DNA of 64,000 nt, from positions 6,044,501 to 6,108,500 of the forward strand of contig NZ_CP114904.1 in NCBI RefSeq assembly GCF_027497215.1. Direction: 5' to 3'. Both the position numbers and the translations under genes were made by a program. This stretch comes from Micromonospora sp. WMMD812 (GTDB lineage Bacteria > Actinomycetota > Actinomycetes > Mycobacteriales > Micromonosporaceae). Positions 45,057 through 56,110 of this stretch are shown piece by piece (position 1 is the first letter of the stretch; each line of letters begins with the position of its first letter). The notes beneath the pieces are model-generated. The model was not told the origin of the DNA, did not search any database, and saw only the letters and a program-made list of their open reading frames with translations.

Positions 45057-45131
45057 GATCGACTCCGTGGGGCCCCAAACGCGGCATCCCCGCCATCTGG
45101 ATGCCGCCATATCGGCGACACGGAGTCGATC
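45057..45131. repeat. Nested palindrome, copy e
   Basis: Outer arms GATCGACTCCGTG (45057-45069) and the exact complement (45119-45131) enclose an inner hairpin GCGGCATCC / GGATGCCGC (45081-45089 and 45099-45107). The GATC end recalls the other palindromes, but the body differs. Confidence 0.75.
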
Positions 45132-45269
45132 ACCCCACCCCACCCCACCCCACCCCGCCCCGCTCCGCGCTGCGGTGAGGCGTGGCGTGGCTGCGACACC
45201 TCAGTGCTCGCTGCATGCCGGGTGTCCTGCGTGCGTCCGGTGCCCGTGCCCGCGGGGAGGAGCGCGCGT

Positions 45270-45566
45270 CCTTTAGAGCTGGGTCGTTTACTACATCGGG
45301 GCCTGGTCCATCCCGGCCTGACTCGTCCGGGCCTGACGTCCGGGCCTGACTCGTCCGGGCATGATCGGTTCGGGCCCTGACGTCCGGGCCTGGTCGGTTC
45401 GGGCCCTGACGTCCGGGCCTGGTCGGTTCGGGCCCTGACGTCCGGGCCTGGTCGGTTCGGGCCCTGACGTCCGGGCCTGGTCGGTCCGGGCCTGATCGGT
45501 CCGGGCCTGAGCCGTTCAGGCCTGAGCCTCTGCCGCCTGATTCGTTGACGACATCAGCTCTAAAGG
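45270..45566. repeat. 29-bp tandem repeat array inside an inverted repeat
   Basis: A 29-base unit starting CGGTTCGGGCCCTGACG begins at 45366, 45395, 45424 and 45453, with a degenerate fifth at 45482. Shorter CGGGCCTGA/CGGTCCGGGCCTGA units extend it to about 45295-45540. The array is bounded by CCTTTAGAGCTG (45270-45281) and its complement (45555-45566), followed on both sides by similar GTCGT-containing sequence. Units are contiguous, with no unique spacers, so it is not CRISPR. Confidence 0.85.
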
Positions 45567-45734
45567 CTCGGGGGCACGACGGTCCTGCCCTGCGCACGGC
45601 CCCGGAACCGGCCACCGCCCCTGGCGGTCTCGTTCCGGATGGGCGGCTGCGACAGCCGTGGATGTCGCGGTGTCGGACAACTGGGACACCGCGACAGCGA
45701 CGGCCGCCGGCGCGCGCGGCGGGCATCGGGCTGG

Positions 45735-47603
45735 TCAGGCGGGATCGGGTGCGTTGTCCGGCGTCGGCTGGGTGGGGATCGTGGGAGCGCTGGCCGCGGC
45801 GACCCCGGTGGCCGGCTCCGCGGCCGGTGTGGTCGGGTCGCTGGCCGGCTGGGTGGGCCAGGGCGCCTCCGGTGCCGGGTGGGCCCAGGGCACCTCCGGT
45901 GCCGGATGGAAGGTGATGCCGGCGGTGGTCCAGCGGGGGCCGTGACCGGCGAGCCGGTCGCGGAAGCCCGCCCAGTCGTGCGTCGACCGGGGCGACCAGC
46001 CCAACTCGGCGACGGCGGGCAGCCGGGGGAGGAGCAGGAACTCGATGTCCGGCAGCGTCGTCACCGACTCGGTCCAGAGCGGCGCCTCCACGCCCAGGAC
46101 GGCCTCGGCCGGTACGTCCGTCACGTGGCTGCCCGGATCCCACTCGTACGCGCGCCGCACGTCGATCAGGCCGGCCCAGTCGTGCCCGATCGGGGTGTCC
46201 GGGGCGTACTTCATGTCCAGGTAGGCGTGGTTGCCGGGGGAGAGAATGAGCCGGGCGCCGCGGCGTACGGCGTCGGCGGTGGCCGGGTCGTCGCCGTTGG
46301 TGCCCCACCACTGGAGCACCCGTCCGTCCCGATGCTCGGCCGGGGCGATCTGATGCCATCCGACGACCGTCTTGCCGGTGGCCGCGACGATCCGCTGCAC
46401 CCGTTCGACGAAGCCGGTGTACGCCTCGCCCTTCACCTTGAACGCCTCGTCGCCGCCGATGTGCAGCCACGGGCCGGGAGTGTGCGCGGCCACCTCGCCG
46501 AGCACGTCGGCGATGAAGTCGTACGTCCGCTCGCTGGCCGGGTCGACGTAGCTGAAGCCGACCTCGGTGCCGGTGTAGGGCGGCGGTGCGACGCCGTCCG
46601 GTGCCAGCTCCGGGTACGCCACGAGCGCGGCGTTCGTGTGCCCGGGCAGGTCGATCTCGGGGACGACCGTGATGTGCCGGGCGGCCGCGTAGCGGACGAT
46701 CCGTCGGTAGTCGGCCGCGGTGTAGTGGCCGCCCGGGCCGCCGCCGACCTCGGTCGTCCCGCCCACCGTGGCCAGCCGCGGCCACGAGTCGACCGCGATC
46801 CGCCAGCCCTGGTCGTCGGTGAGGTGCAGATGCAGGTGGTTGAGCTTGTACCGGGACAGGTGATCGATCACCCGGAGCACGTCGGGGACGGTGAAGAAGT
46901 GCCGGGCCACGTCGAGCATCGCGCCCCGGTACGGGAACCGGGGCCGGTCGACGATCGACCCGCCGGGCAGCACCCAGCGCGCGGCGACCGGGGCGCGGCT
47001 CTCGATCGCCGCCGGGAGCAGTTGGCGCAGGGTCTGCACGCCGTGCAGCAGCCCGGCCGGCCCGGCCGCGGCGATCCGCACCCCGCTCCGGGTCACGTCG
47101 AGGCGGTAGCCCTCCGGCCCGAGCGTGTCGTCGTCGAGCAGCGCCAGCGCGATGCCGCCGGCCGCCTCCGGGCGCGCGGTGTCGGTGACCGGCAGTGGAT
47201 ACCCGGTGGCCGGGCGCAGCAGCGCGGCCAACTGTTCGGCGACGGCCAGCGCCGCGGGGTCGCCGCTGACGCGAATCACCGTGTCGGGGGTCAGCACGTG
47301 GTCGGCGTCGGGGTCGGGTCGGACCTGCTCGGGCGCCGGCACGACGTCGCCGAGGCGGACCGGGGCGGCCGGGGCGAGCAGGTCGCCGGCGGCACGCTCG
47401 GCGGTACGCGCCAACTCGGCGGCGTCGCTTTCGGCGGTCCGCGCCAGTTCGCCGACGGGACGTTCGGCGGCGCCCGTCAGCTCGGCGGCGTCGCCTTCGG
47501 CGGCGCACGCCAGCTCGCCGGCGGCCGGCTCGCGCAGCGGCAGTCGGTCCGGCTCGGCGGCGGCCGGCGGGCGCGGGTCGGCGGCGGAGGGGAGGGTCGA
47601 CAC
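45735..47603 (-). CDS. Beta-N-acetylhexosaminidase, GH20
   Basis: 622 residues from the chosen start. Family 20 glycosidase removing terminal GlcNAc/GalNAc by substrate-assisted catalysis. The GH20b domain is at about 90-215. The TIM barrel carries the D385-E386 pair in HIGGDEAF, preceded by FPYRGAMLDVARHFF and LHLHLTDDQGWR. Residues 29-72 are four 11-residue repeats (GELARTAESDA type). The C-terminus is Pro/Ala-rich with HPAPEVPWA repeats. GTG at 47603 has CCGGAG 9 bases upstream; GTG at 47663 is an alternative. No signal peptide is evident, so its location is uncertain. Confidence 0.88.
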   Translation of the reverse strand: MSTLPSAADPRPPAAAEPDRLPLREPAAGELACAAEGDAAELTGAAERPVGELARTAESDAAELARTAERAAGDLLAPAAPVRLGDVVPAPEQVRPDPDADHVLTPDTVIRVSGDPAALAVAEQLAALLRPATGYPLPVTDTARPEAAGGIALALLDDDTLGPEGYRLDVTRSGVRIAAAGPAGLLHGVQTLRQLLPAAIESRAPVAARWVLPGGSIVDRPRFPYRGAMLDVARHFFTVPDVLRVIDHLSRYKLNHLHLHLTDDQGWRIAVDSWPRLATVGGTTEVGGGPGGHYTAADYRRIVRYAAARHITVVPEIDLPGHTNAALVAYPELAPDGVAPPPYTGTEVGFSYVDPASERTYDFIADVLGEVAAHTPGPWLHIGGDEAFKVKGEAYTGFVERVQRIVAATGKTVVGWHQIAPAEHRDGRVLQWWGTNGDDPATADAVRRGARLILSPGNHAYLDMKYAPDTPIGHDWAGLIDVRRAYEWDPGSHVTDVPAEAVLGVEAPLWTESVTTLPDIEFLLLPRLPAVAELGWSPRSTHDWAGFRDRLAGHGPRWTTAGITFHPAPEVPWAHPAPEAPWPTQPASDPTTPAAEPATGVAAASAPTIPTQPTPDNAPDPA

Positions 47604-47712
47604 GGCGGCGGCTCCGGGGGGTGTATTTGCGGCGGTTATGGCAAAGGTGAAGTTCACCGAAACGCGTGCCGTCAAGGGTACGGCGGAACGCCGGATTGCG
47701 TGATCGTGCGCG

Positions 47713-47726
47713 TGGAAGCGTTCCCA
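47713..47726. promoter_or_regulatory. LacI-type operator candidate upstream of the hexosaminidase
   Basis: TGGAAGCGTTCCCA differs at two positions from the LacI-family CelR-type palindrome TGGGAGCGCTCCCA. It lies 110 bases upstream of the chosen hexosaminidase start, within the 313-base gap (47604-47916) to ppdK, which is otherwise without clear features. Sugar-responsive repression of the glycosidase is a reasonable inference. Confidence 0.5.
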
Positions 47727-47916
47727 AAAACCGGTACGAACGCGGATAGTCGTGATAGCTGTGCCTATTGTCACCGAACGGTCCCAGGTCACTCGATGTT
47801 CGCTTAACCTTCGCCCACCGATCGGCGTGGATCGTGGATTACCGGCGGTCCACCCGGGGGTATGTGAGCAACTGAACCTTCGTTAAGTGTCGGACCGGCG
47901 CGCGTGGGAGGCTCTG

Positions 47917-50652
<2,736 letters not shown>

Positions 50653-50851
50653 GCGATCCGGACGTGGCGGGGCAGGCCTGGCGGCCCCGCCGCGTCCGCG
50701 GGCGTCGCGCCCCGCCCGCCGCGCCGGGTGTGGGCTGCCCTCGCTCCGCGCGCCGCGCCGGGTGGCGGCTGTTCTCGCCCGGCGCGCCGCGCCGCGCGTA
50801 CCGGCGTAACCTTGGCTGGCTCGTAACCCGTCGATGCGGAAGGGTGGCTGC

Positions 50852-51202
50852 ATGACCAGCGTCTGGGAGAACCTGACCGTCGACGCCCACGATCCGGCCC
50901 GGCTGGCCCGCTGGTGGGCCGAGGCCCTCGGCTACCAGGTGGTCAACGAGCGGCCGAACGAGGTGGAGATCCGTCAGTCGGCGGACCGGCTCCCCGGCAT
51001 CGTCTTCGTGCCGGTCACCGAGCCCAAGGAGACCAAGAACCGGCTGCACATCGACCTGCGCCCCAGTGACCAGGAGGCCGAGGTCGAGCGGCTGGTCGAC
51101 ATGGGCGCCCGGCACGTCGACATCGGCCAGGGCGACGTCGGTTGGACGGTGCTCGCCGACCCGGAGGGCAACGAATTCTGCGTGCTCCGGCAACGGAGTT
51201 AG
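50852..51202 (+). CDS. VOC-fold (glyoxalase-like) protein
   Basis: A 116-residue single-module VOC protein: ENLTVDAHDPARLARWWAEALGYQVV, RLHIDLRPSDQEAEVERLVDMGARHVD and the ending VLADPEGNEFCVLR. Such proteins act as isomerases, dioxygenases or antibiotic-binding proteins. Metal ligands are only partly recognisable (H in LHIDL, E in GNEFC). GGAAGGG lies about 7 bases before the ATG. It precedes dgt by 69 bases. Confidence 0.83.
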   Translation: MTSVWENLTVDAHDPARLARWWAEALGYQVVNERPNEVEIRQSADRLPGIVFVPVTEPKETKNRLHIDLRPSDQEAEVERLVDMGARHVDIGQGDVGWTVLADPEGNEFCVLRQRS

Positions 51203-51271
51203 GGCCGGTGTCCACGTCCCTGGCCGGCCCGCGGCGGGCCCGGACGACACAGACCCTGGGTCGGTGACCGG

Positions 51272-52549
51272 TTGAGCGGTCAGCCGTCCGGTGTCGCGCC
51301 GGACGTGGAACGGCGGGTCGCGGAGCCGCCGAAGGACACCGGGTACGGCCGTTCCCCGTACGAGCGGGACCGCGCCCGGGTGCTGCACTCCGCGGCGTTC
51401 CGCCGGCTTGCCGCGAAGACACAGGTGCACACCGCCGGCACCGACGACTTCCTGCGGACCCGGCTGACCCACTCGCTGGAGGTCGCCCAGATCGCCCGGG
51501 AGATGGGCGCGCGGCTGGGCTGCGACCCGGACGTGGTGGACGTCGCCGGGCTGGCCCACGACCTCGGCCACCCGCCGTTCGGGCACAACGGCGAGGCCGC
51601 TCTCGACCTGCTCGCCAGCCCGTGCGGCGGCTTCGAGGGCAACGCCCAGACGCTGCGGGTGCTGGCCCGGCTGGAGGCGAAGGTGGTCGCCCCGGACGGC
51701 TCCTCCGCCGGGCTGAACCTCACCCGCGCCTCGCTCGACGCGGTCGGCAAGTACCCGTGGCGGCGCCGTCCCGGGCAGCGCAAGTTCGGGGTGTACGCGG
51801 ACGACGCCGAGGTGTTCGGCTGGATCCGGGCGGGCGCGCCCCCGGGCGACCGGCGCTGCCTGGAGGCGCAGGTGATGGACTGGGCCGACGACGTGGCGTA
51901 CTCGGTGCACGACGTCGAGGACGGCATCCACGGCGGGTACGTGCGGCTCCGCCCGCTGCTCGACGACGCCGACGAACGGGCCGCGCTCTGCGCCGACGTG
52001 GCGGCCACCTACTCCGGCGAGTCCCCGGCCGACCTCGGTGCGGTGCTGGTCGACCTGCTCGCCGACCCGGTGCTCGCCCCGCTGGCCGGTTACGACGGCA
52101 GCCACCGGGCGCAGGCGGCGCTCAAGGCCACCACCAGCGTGCTGACCGGCCGCTTCGTCTCCGCCGCGGTGGCCGCCACGCAGGAGCGGTTCGGCCCCGG
52201 CCCGCACCGCCGGTACGGCGCGGACCTGGTGGTGCCCAGGCCGGTGCGGGCGCGCTGCGCGCTGCTGAAGGGCATCGCGCTGCGCTATGTGATGCGACGC
52301 GCGGGCGCCGGGGAGCGGTACGAACGGCAGCGCCAGATCCTCGCCGAGCTGGTGGCCGCCCTGGTCGAGCGGGCACCGGACGGTCTGGACCCGGTGTTCG
52401 CCCCGCTGTGGGCGACCGCGCCGGACGACGACGCCCGGCTGCGGGTGGTGATCGACCAGGTCGCCTCGCTGACCGACCCGGCCGCGGTGGCCTGGCACAC
52501 CCGGCTGGTCCGACACGGCACACCGCCGGTGGGCAGCTCGGCTGGTTAG
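51272..52549 (+). CDS. dgt: Deoxyguanosinetriphosphate triphosphohydrolase-like protein
   Basis: A 425-residue HD-superfamily dNTPase. FRRLAAKTQVH, TRLTHSLEVAQIAREM and GLAHDLGHPPFGHNGE carry the metal-binding His/Asp residues, and WADDVAYSVHDVEDG completes the site. It would split dNTPs into nucleoside and triphosphate. TTG at 51272 is taken as start because the homologous region begins soon after; no strong ribosome binding site is seen. dgt lies upstream of dnaG in many actinobacteria, as here with one gene between. Its stop codon lies within an iron box. Confidence 0.92.
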   Translation: MSGQPSGVAPDVERRVAEPPKDTGYGRSPYERDRARVLHSAAFRRLAAKTQVHTAGTDDFLRTRLTHSLEVAQIAREMGARLGCDPDVVDVAGLAHDLGHPPFGHNGEAALDLLASPCGGFEGNAQTLRVLARLEAKVVAPDGSSAGLNLTRASLDAVGKYPWRRRPGQRKFGVYADDAEVFGWIRAGAPPGDRRCLEAQVMDWADDVAYSVHDVEDGIHGGYVRLRPLLDDADERAALCADVAATYSGESPADLGAVLVDLLADPVLAPLAGYDGSHRAQAALKATTSVLTGRFVSAAVAATQERFGPGPHRRYGADLVVPRPVRARCALLKGIALRYVMRRAGAGERYERQRQILAELVAALVERAPDGLDPVFAPLWATAPDDDARLRVVIDQVASLTDPAAVAWHTRLVRHGTPPVGSSAG

Positions 52550-52561
52550 GGTAGCCTAACC
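52544..52561. promoter_or_regulatory. IdeR/DmdR-type iron box
   Basis: GGTTAGGGTAGCCTAACC closely matches the actinobacterial iron box TTAGGTTAGSCTAACCTAA. It contains the -10 hexamer TAGCCT (52552-52557), 7 bases before the next ATG, and it overlaps the dgt stop codon. Iron-loaded repressor would directly cover the promoter of the siderophore-interacting protein. Confidence 0.9.
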
Positions 52562-52564
52562 AGC

Positions 52565-53395
52565 ATGACGGAGCGCCGTACGAAGGTGACGTCGGTTCGG
52601 GTCCTGCGCACCGAGCGGCCCACCCCGCACCTGATCCGGTTGGTCCTCGGTGGCGAGGACCTGGCCGGCCTGCCGGTGGGCGAGTTCACCGACCACTACA
52701 TCAAGCTGGTCTTCCCGCCGCCCGGCGTCACCTACCCGACCGCGCCCGACCTCGCCGCGATCCGCCGCGACCTGCCGCGTGAGCAGTGGCCGCGGCTGCG
52801 CGCGTACACCGTACGGGCGTGGGACGCGCGCGCGGGGGAGCTGACCGTCGACGTGGTCCACCACGGCGACGAGGGGCTGGCCGGCCCGTGGGCGGCGGCC
52901 CTGCGCCCCGGCGACCCCGTGCACTTCGTCGGCCCCGGCGGCGCGTACGCCCCGAGCCCGGAGGCCGACTGGCACCTGCTGGTGGGCGACGAGAGCGCGC
53001 TGCCGGCGATCGCCGCGGCGTTGGAGCGGCTGCCGTTCGGCGCCCCGGCCCGGGTGCTGGTCGAGACCAGTGGCCCGGCCGAGGAGCAGTCGCTGCCCAG
53101 CCCGGGCGCGGTCGAGCTGACCTGGTTGCACCGGGGTGACCGGCCGGTCGGCCAGGCGCTGGTGGCGGCCGTGCGAGGCCTGGACTTCCCGGCCGGGGCG
53201 GTGCACGCGTTCGTGCACGGCGAGGCGACCTTCGTCAAGGAGCTGCGCCGGCTGCTCCGCGTCGAGCGGGGCGTGCCCCGGGACATGCTCTCCATCTCCG
53301 GCTACTGGCGTCGCGGCATGGACGACGAGGGCTGGCGGGCCAGCAAGCCCGAGTGGACCCGGCAGGCGGAGGCCGAGGAGTCCGTCGCCGCCTGA
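52565..53395 (+). CDS. Siderophore-interacting protein (SIP), FAD-linked ferric reductase
   Basis: A 276-residue member of the SIP/ViuB family that reduces iron bound to imported siderophores, releasing Fe(II) in the cytoplasm. The FAD-binding barrel contains RLRAYTVRAWD, and VDVVHHGDEGLAGPWA follows. The NAD(P)H-type domain has LLVGDESALPAIAAALE, and the C-terminal helix ISGYWRRGMDDEGWR is characteristic. Expression should be iron-repressed through the box that overlaps its leaderless promoter. No siderophore synthesis or uptake gene is adjacent. Confidence 0.93.
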   Translation: MTERRTKVTSVRVLRTERPTPHLIRLVLGGEDLAGLPVGEFTDHYIKLVFPPPGVTYPTAPDLAAIRRDLPREQWPRLRAYTVRAWDARAGELTVDVVHHGDEGLAGPWAAALRPGDPVHFVGPGGAYAPSPEADWHLLVGDESALPAIAAALERLPFGAPARVLVETSGPAEEQSLPSPGAVELTWLHRGDRPVGQALVAAVRGLDFPAGAVHAFVHGEATFVKELRRLLRVERGVPRDMLSISGYWRRGMDDEGWRASKPEWTRQAEAEESVAA

Positions 53396-53677
53396 CCGGC
53401 CCGTCCCGGGGTGCGGCGAAGAGTTCGAACCAGGTGGCGTGCCGGTGGCCGGCCTCGTCGACGGGTGGCCGTCGGTCGACGGGCGACGAGCCGGCCGGCC
53501 AGTCGATTCCAGCGGGCTCCGTCGCCCCGTCGCCTCCGCATCTGCCCATGCTCACCGCTGCGGATCGGAACCTGGGGCGAAACCGGGCAAGATGTACGCG
53601 GTCCGCGCCACACCCCGCGCCCCCGCCCGTACGTCGTCGGTCCGGCAGGGCAGGATGTACGCCGAGGGGGTGCATCC

Positions 53678-55546
53678 ATGGCTGGCCGGATCCGGGACGA
53701 GGACATCGCGCTGGTCCGCGAGCGCACCTCGATCGCGGAGGTCATCTCCGACACGGTGACCCTCAAGGCGGCGGGCGGCGGCAACCTCAAGGGGCTCTGC
53801 CCGTTCCACGACGAGAAGAGCCCGTCGTTCAACGTCTCGCCGGCCCGCAACGTCTGGTACTGCTTCGGTTGCGGCGCCGGTGGCGACGCCATCAAGTTCC
53901 TGATGGACGCCGATCACCTCAGCTTCGTCGAGGCGGTCGAGCGGCTCGCCGCGCGCGCCGGGCTCCAGCTGCGCTACGTCGAGGCCGACAACGCCACCCC
54001 CCGGAGCCGCCCGCAGCAGGGGCAACGGCAGCGGCTGGTCGCCGCGCACGCGGCCGCCGTCGAGTTCTACCGGGCCCAGCTCACCACCGCCGGCGCCCGG
54101 CCCGCCCGGGAGTTCCTCGCCCAGCGCGGCTTCGACCGGGCGGCCGCCGACCGCTACGGCTGCGGCTTCGCCCCGGACGCCTGGGACCTGCTCACCAAAC
54201 ACCTGCGCCAGCAGGGCTTCACCGCCGACGAGCTGACCACCGCCGGGCTGTCCCGCCCGTCCCGCTCCGGCAGCCTGATCGACCGGTTCCGGCGGCGGCT
54301 GATGTGGCCGATCCGGGACATCACCGGCGACGTGATCGGCTTCGGCGCCCGCAAGCTCTTCGACGACGACGACGGCCCGAAGTACCTCAACACCCCCGAG
54401 ACGCCGATCTACAAGAAGTCGCACGTCCTCTATGGCATCGACCAGGCCAAGCGGGAGATCGCCAAGCAGGGCAAGGTGGTCGTGGTCGAGGGCTACACCG
54501 ACGTGATGGCCTGCCACATGGCGGACGTGCCGACGGCGGTGGCGACCTGCGGCACGGCGTTCGGCGCGGACCACATCGCCGTGCTCCGACGGGTGCTCTT
54601 CGACAGCGACGAACGAGCCGGGGAGATCATCTTCACCTTCGACGGGGACGCCGCCGGGCAGAAGGCCGCGCTCCGCGCCTTCGAGGACGACCAGCGGTTC
54701 GTCGGGCGTACCTTCATCGCGGTCAGCCCCGACAACATGGACCCGTGCGAGCTGCGGCTGGCCAAGGGCGACCTGGCGGTCCGCGACCTGGTCGCCCGCC
54801 GCGAGCCCCTGGTCGACTTCGCGCTGCGGCACGTGATCAGCCGCTACGACCTGGACACCGTCGACGGCCGGGTGGAGGCCATGCGCCGGGCCGCGCCGCT
54901 GGTCGCCAAACTCAAGGATCGCGAGAAGCGTCCGGAGTACGTCCGCAAGCTCGCCGGCGACCTGGGCATGGAGATCGAGCCCGTGCAGCGGGCGGTGCTG
55001 GCCGCGGCGTCGGCCCCCGCCGGCCGGGAGGCCTCCGCGCCGGCGCCCCGGCCGGCCGCCGAGCCGAGCGTGGACAGCCCTCAGTCGATGGTCGAGCGGG
55101 AGGCGCTGAAGCTCGCTCTCCAGCAGCCGGTGCTGGCCGGGCCGATGTTCGACGCGGTGGAGGCCGCGGAGTACCGGCACCCCGTCCACGTCGCGCTCCG
55201 CGAAGCGGTCGCGGCGGCCGGCGGGGCCTCGGCGGCCACCGGCGGCGCGGTGTGGATCGAGTCGGTCCGGGACGCCGCCCAGGACCTCGCTGCCCAGGCC
55301 CTCGTCGCCGAGCTGGCCGTCGAGCCGTTGCGGATCGACGGCGACCCGGATCCGCGGTACGTGTCGGTGACCATGGCCCGCCTGCAGTGGGGGTCGGTGA
55401 CCGGCCGGATCAGGGACCTCAAGTCCCGGATCCAGCGGATCAACCCGGTGAGCAACAAGGACGAGTACTTCGCGCTCTTCGGCGAGCTGCTGTCGTTGGA
55501 GCAGCACGCCCGGGCGTTGCGGGAGCAGGCGGCGGGAGGCCTCTGA
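53678..55546 (+). CDS. dnaG: DNA primase
   Basis: A 622-residue replicative primase. The zinc-binding CHC2 domain has C41, H44, C62 and C65 (LCPFHDEKSPSF and YCFGCGAGGD). The TOPRIM catalytic core includes VVVEGYTDVMACH and FTFDGDAAGQKAA. The C-terminal helicase-binding domain is at about 460-620. GAGGGGG lies 6 bases before the ATG. The 282-base gap upstream has two copies of GGCARGATGTACGC (53587 and 53648) and nothing else clear. Confidence 0.97.
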   Translation: MAGRIRDEDIALVRERTSIAEVISDTVTLKAAGGGNLKGLCPFHDEKSPSFNVSPARNVWYCFGCGAGGDAIKFLMDADHLSFVEAVERLAARAGLQLRYVEADNATPRSRPQQGQRQRLVAAHAAAVEFYRAQLTTAGARPAREFLAQRGFDRAAADRYGCGFAPDAWDLLTKHLRQQGFTADELTTAGLSRPSRSGSLIDRFRRRLMWPIRDITGDVIGFGARKLFDDDDGPKYLNTPETPIYKKSHVLYGIDQAKREIAKQGKVVVVEGYTDVMACHMADVPTAVATCGTAFGADHIAVLRRVLFDSDERAGEIIFTFDGDAAGQKAALRAFEDDQRFVGRTFIAVSPDNMDPCELRLAKGDLAVRDLVARREPLVDFALRHVISRYDLDTVDGRVEAMRRAAPLVAKLKDREKRPEYVRKLAGDLGMEIEPVQRAVLAAASAPAGREASAPAPRPAAEPSVDSPQSMVEREALKLALQQPVLAGPMFDAVEAAEYRHPVHVALREAVAAAGGASAATGGAVWIESVRDAAQDLAAQALVAELAVEPLRIDGDPDPRYVSVTMARLQWGSVTGRIRDLKSRIQRINPVSNKDEYFALFGELLSLEQHARALREQAAGGL

Positions 55547-55547
55547 G

Positions 55548-56084
55548 ATGGGACTGTTCAACCGCAGGCCGAAGCTGCCGCCGGCCGACCGGCCGCCACT
55601 GGCGCCCGACGAGCGGGTGCTGGCCTGGGCGGCCTCCGGCAACGGCGAGGGCGACGGCGTGCTGGTGGCCAGCAACCTCGGGCTCTGGCTGCCCGGCCGG
55701 GCGCACCGGCTCGGCTGGCACGACCTGCTCAAGGCGGTCTGGTCCGGGCGCGAGCTGACCGTCACCCCGGCGGAGGAGCTCGCCGAGCGGGACGCCTACC
55801 GGGTGGTCGCCGACGGCCCCGCGGAGACCTACCTGCTGCTCGATCCGGGCGACCTGCCGCACCAGGTGCGGGCCCGCGTCACCCGCTCCGTGGCGTACAC
55901 CCAGGAGCACCCGGTGCCCGGCGGCTCCGGCCGGATCGCCGCCCGCCGGGTGCCCGGTGTGGACGGTCTGAGCTGGACGGTCCGCTACGACCCGGGCACT
56001 CCGGTGGACGACCCCGAGGTGGTCGCCGAGACCGGCCGGCTGGTCGCCGCCGCCCGGGCGGCGACCGCTCCCGCCGACGTCTGA
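55548..56084 (+). CDS. Conserved hypothetical protein downstream of dnaG
   Basis: A 178-residue soluble protein, starting one base after the dnaG stop and so co-translated with it. DERVLAWAASGNGEGDGVLVASNLGLWLP and HRLGWHDLLKAVWSGRELTVTP form a PH-like beta pattern; the C-terminal part (VPGVDGLSWTVRYDPGTP) is also beta-rich. The gene is known to follow dnaG in related actinobacteria, but its function is not established. It converges on the TAXI gene with a 26-base gap. Confidence 0.8.
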   Translation: MGLFNRRPKLPPADRPPLAPDERVLAWAASGNGEGDGVLVASNLGLWLPGRAHRLGWHDLLKAVWSGRELTVTPAEELAERDAYRVVADGPAETYLLLDPGDLPHQVRARVTRSVAYTQEHPVPGGSGRIAARRVPGVDGLSWTVRYDPGTPVDDPEVVAETGRLVAAARAATAPADV

Positions 56085-56110
56085 GGCGGGAGCGGCCGAC
56101 GACCCGTGGG

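Larger units (their letters stand above)
44341..45734. other. Repeat-rich non-coding region
   Basis: No open frame here has a plausible start signal or recognisable protein. The first part is the promoter/leader of the C39-like gene (reading leftward) and four dispersed 30-bp repeats. Then come two palindromes (44883-44941 and 45057-45131), and finally a tandem-repeat block inside an inverted repeat (45270-45566). The last 170 bases before the hexosaminidase stop show nothing clear. At 1.4 kb it is by far the longest gene-free stretch of the window. Confidence 0.75.

Noticed and set aside
45366..45510. CRISPR-like array of 29-bp repeats
   Set aside because: The units are contiguous, with no unique spacers between them, and no cas gene is near. 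It is a tandem repeat.
45735..47727. Reading the GC-rich repeat region as coding on either strand
   Set aside because: Frames through 45.1-45.7 kb are Arg/Pro/Gly repeats reflecting the DNA repeats and lack start signals. Only the GH20 frame is supported.
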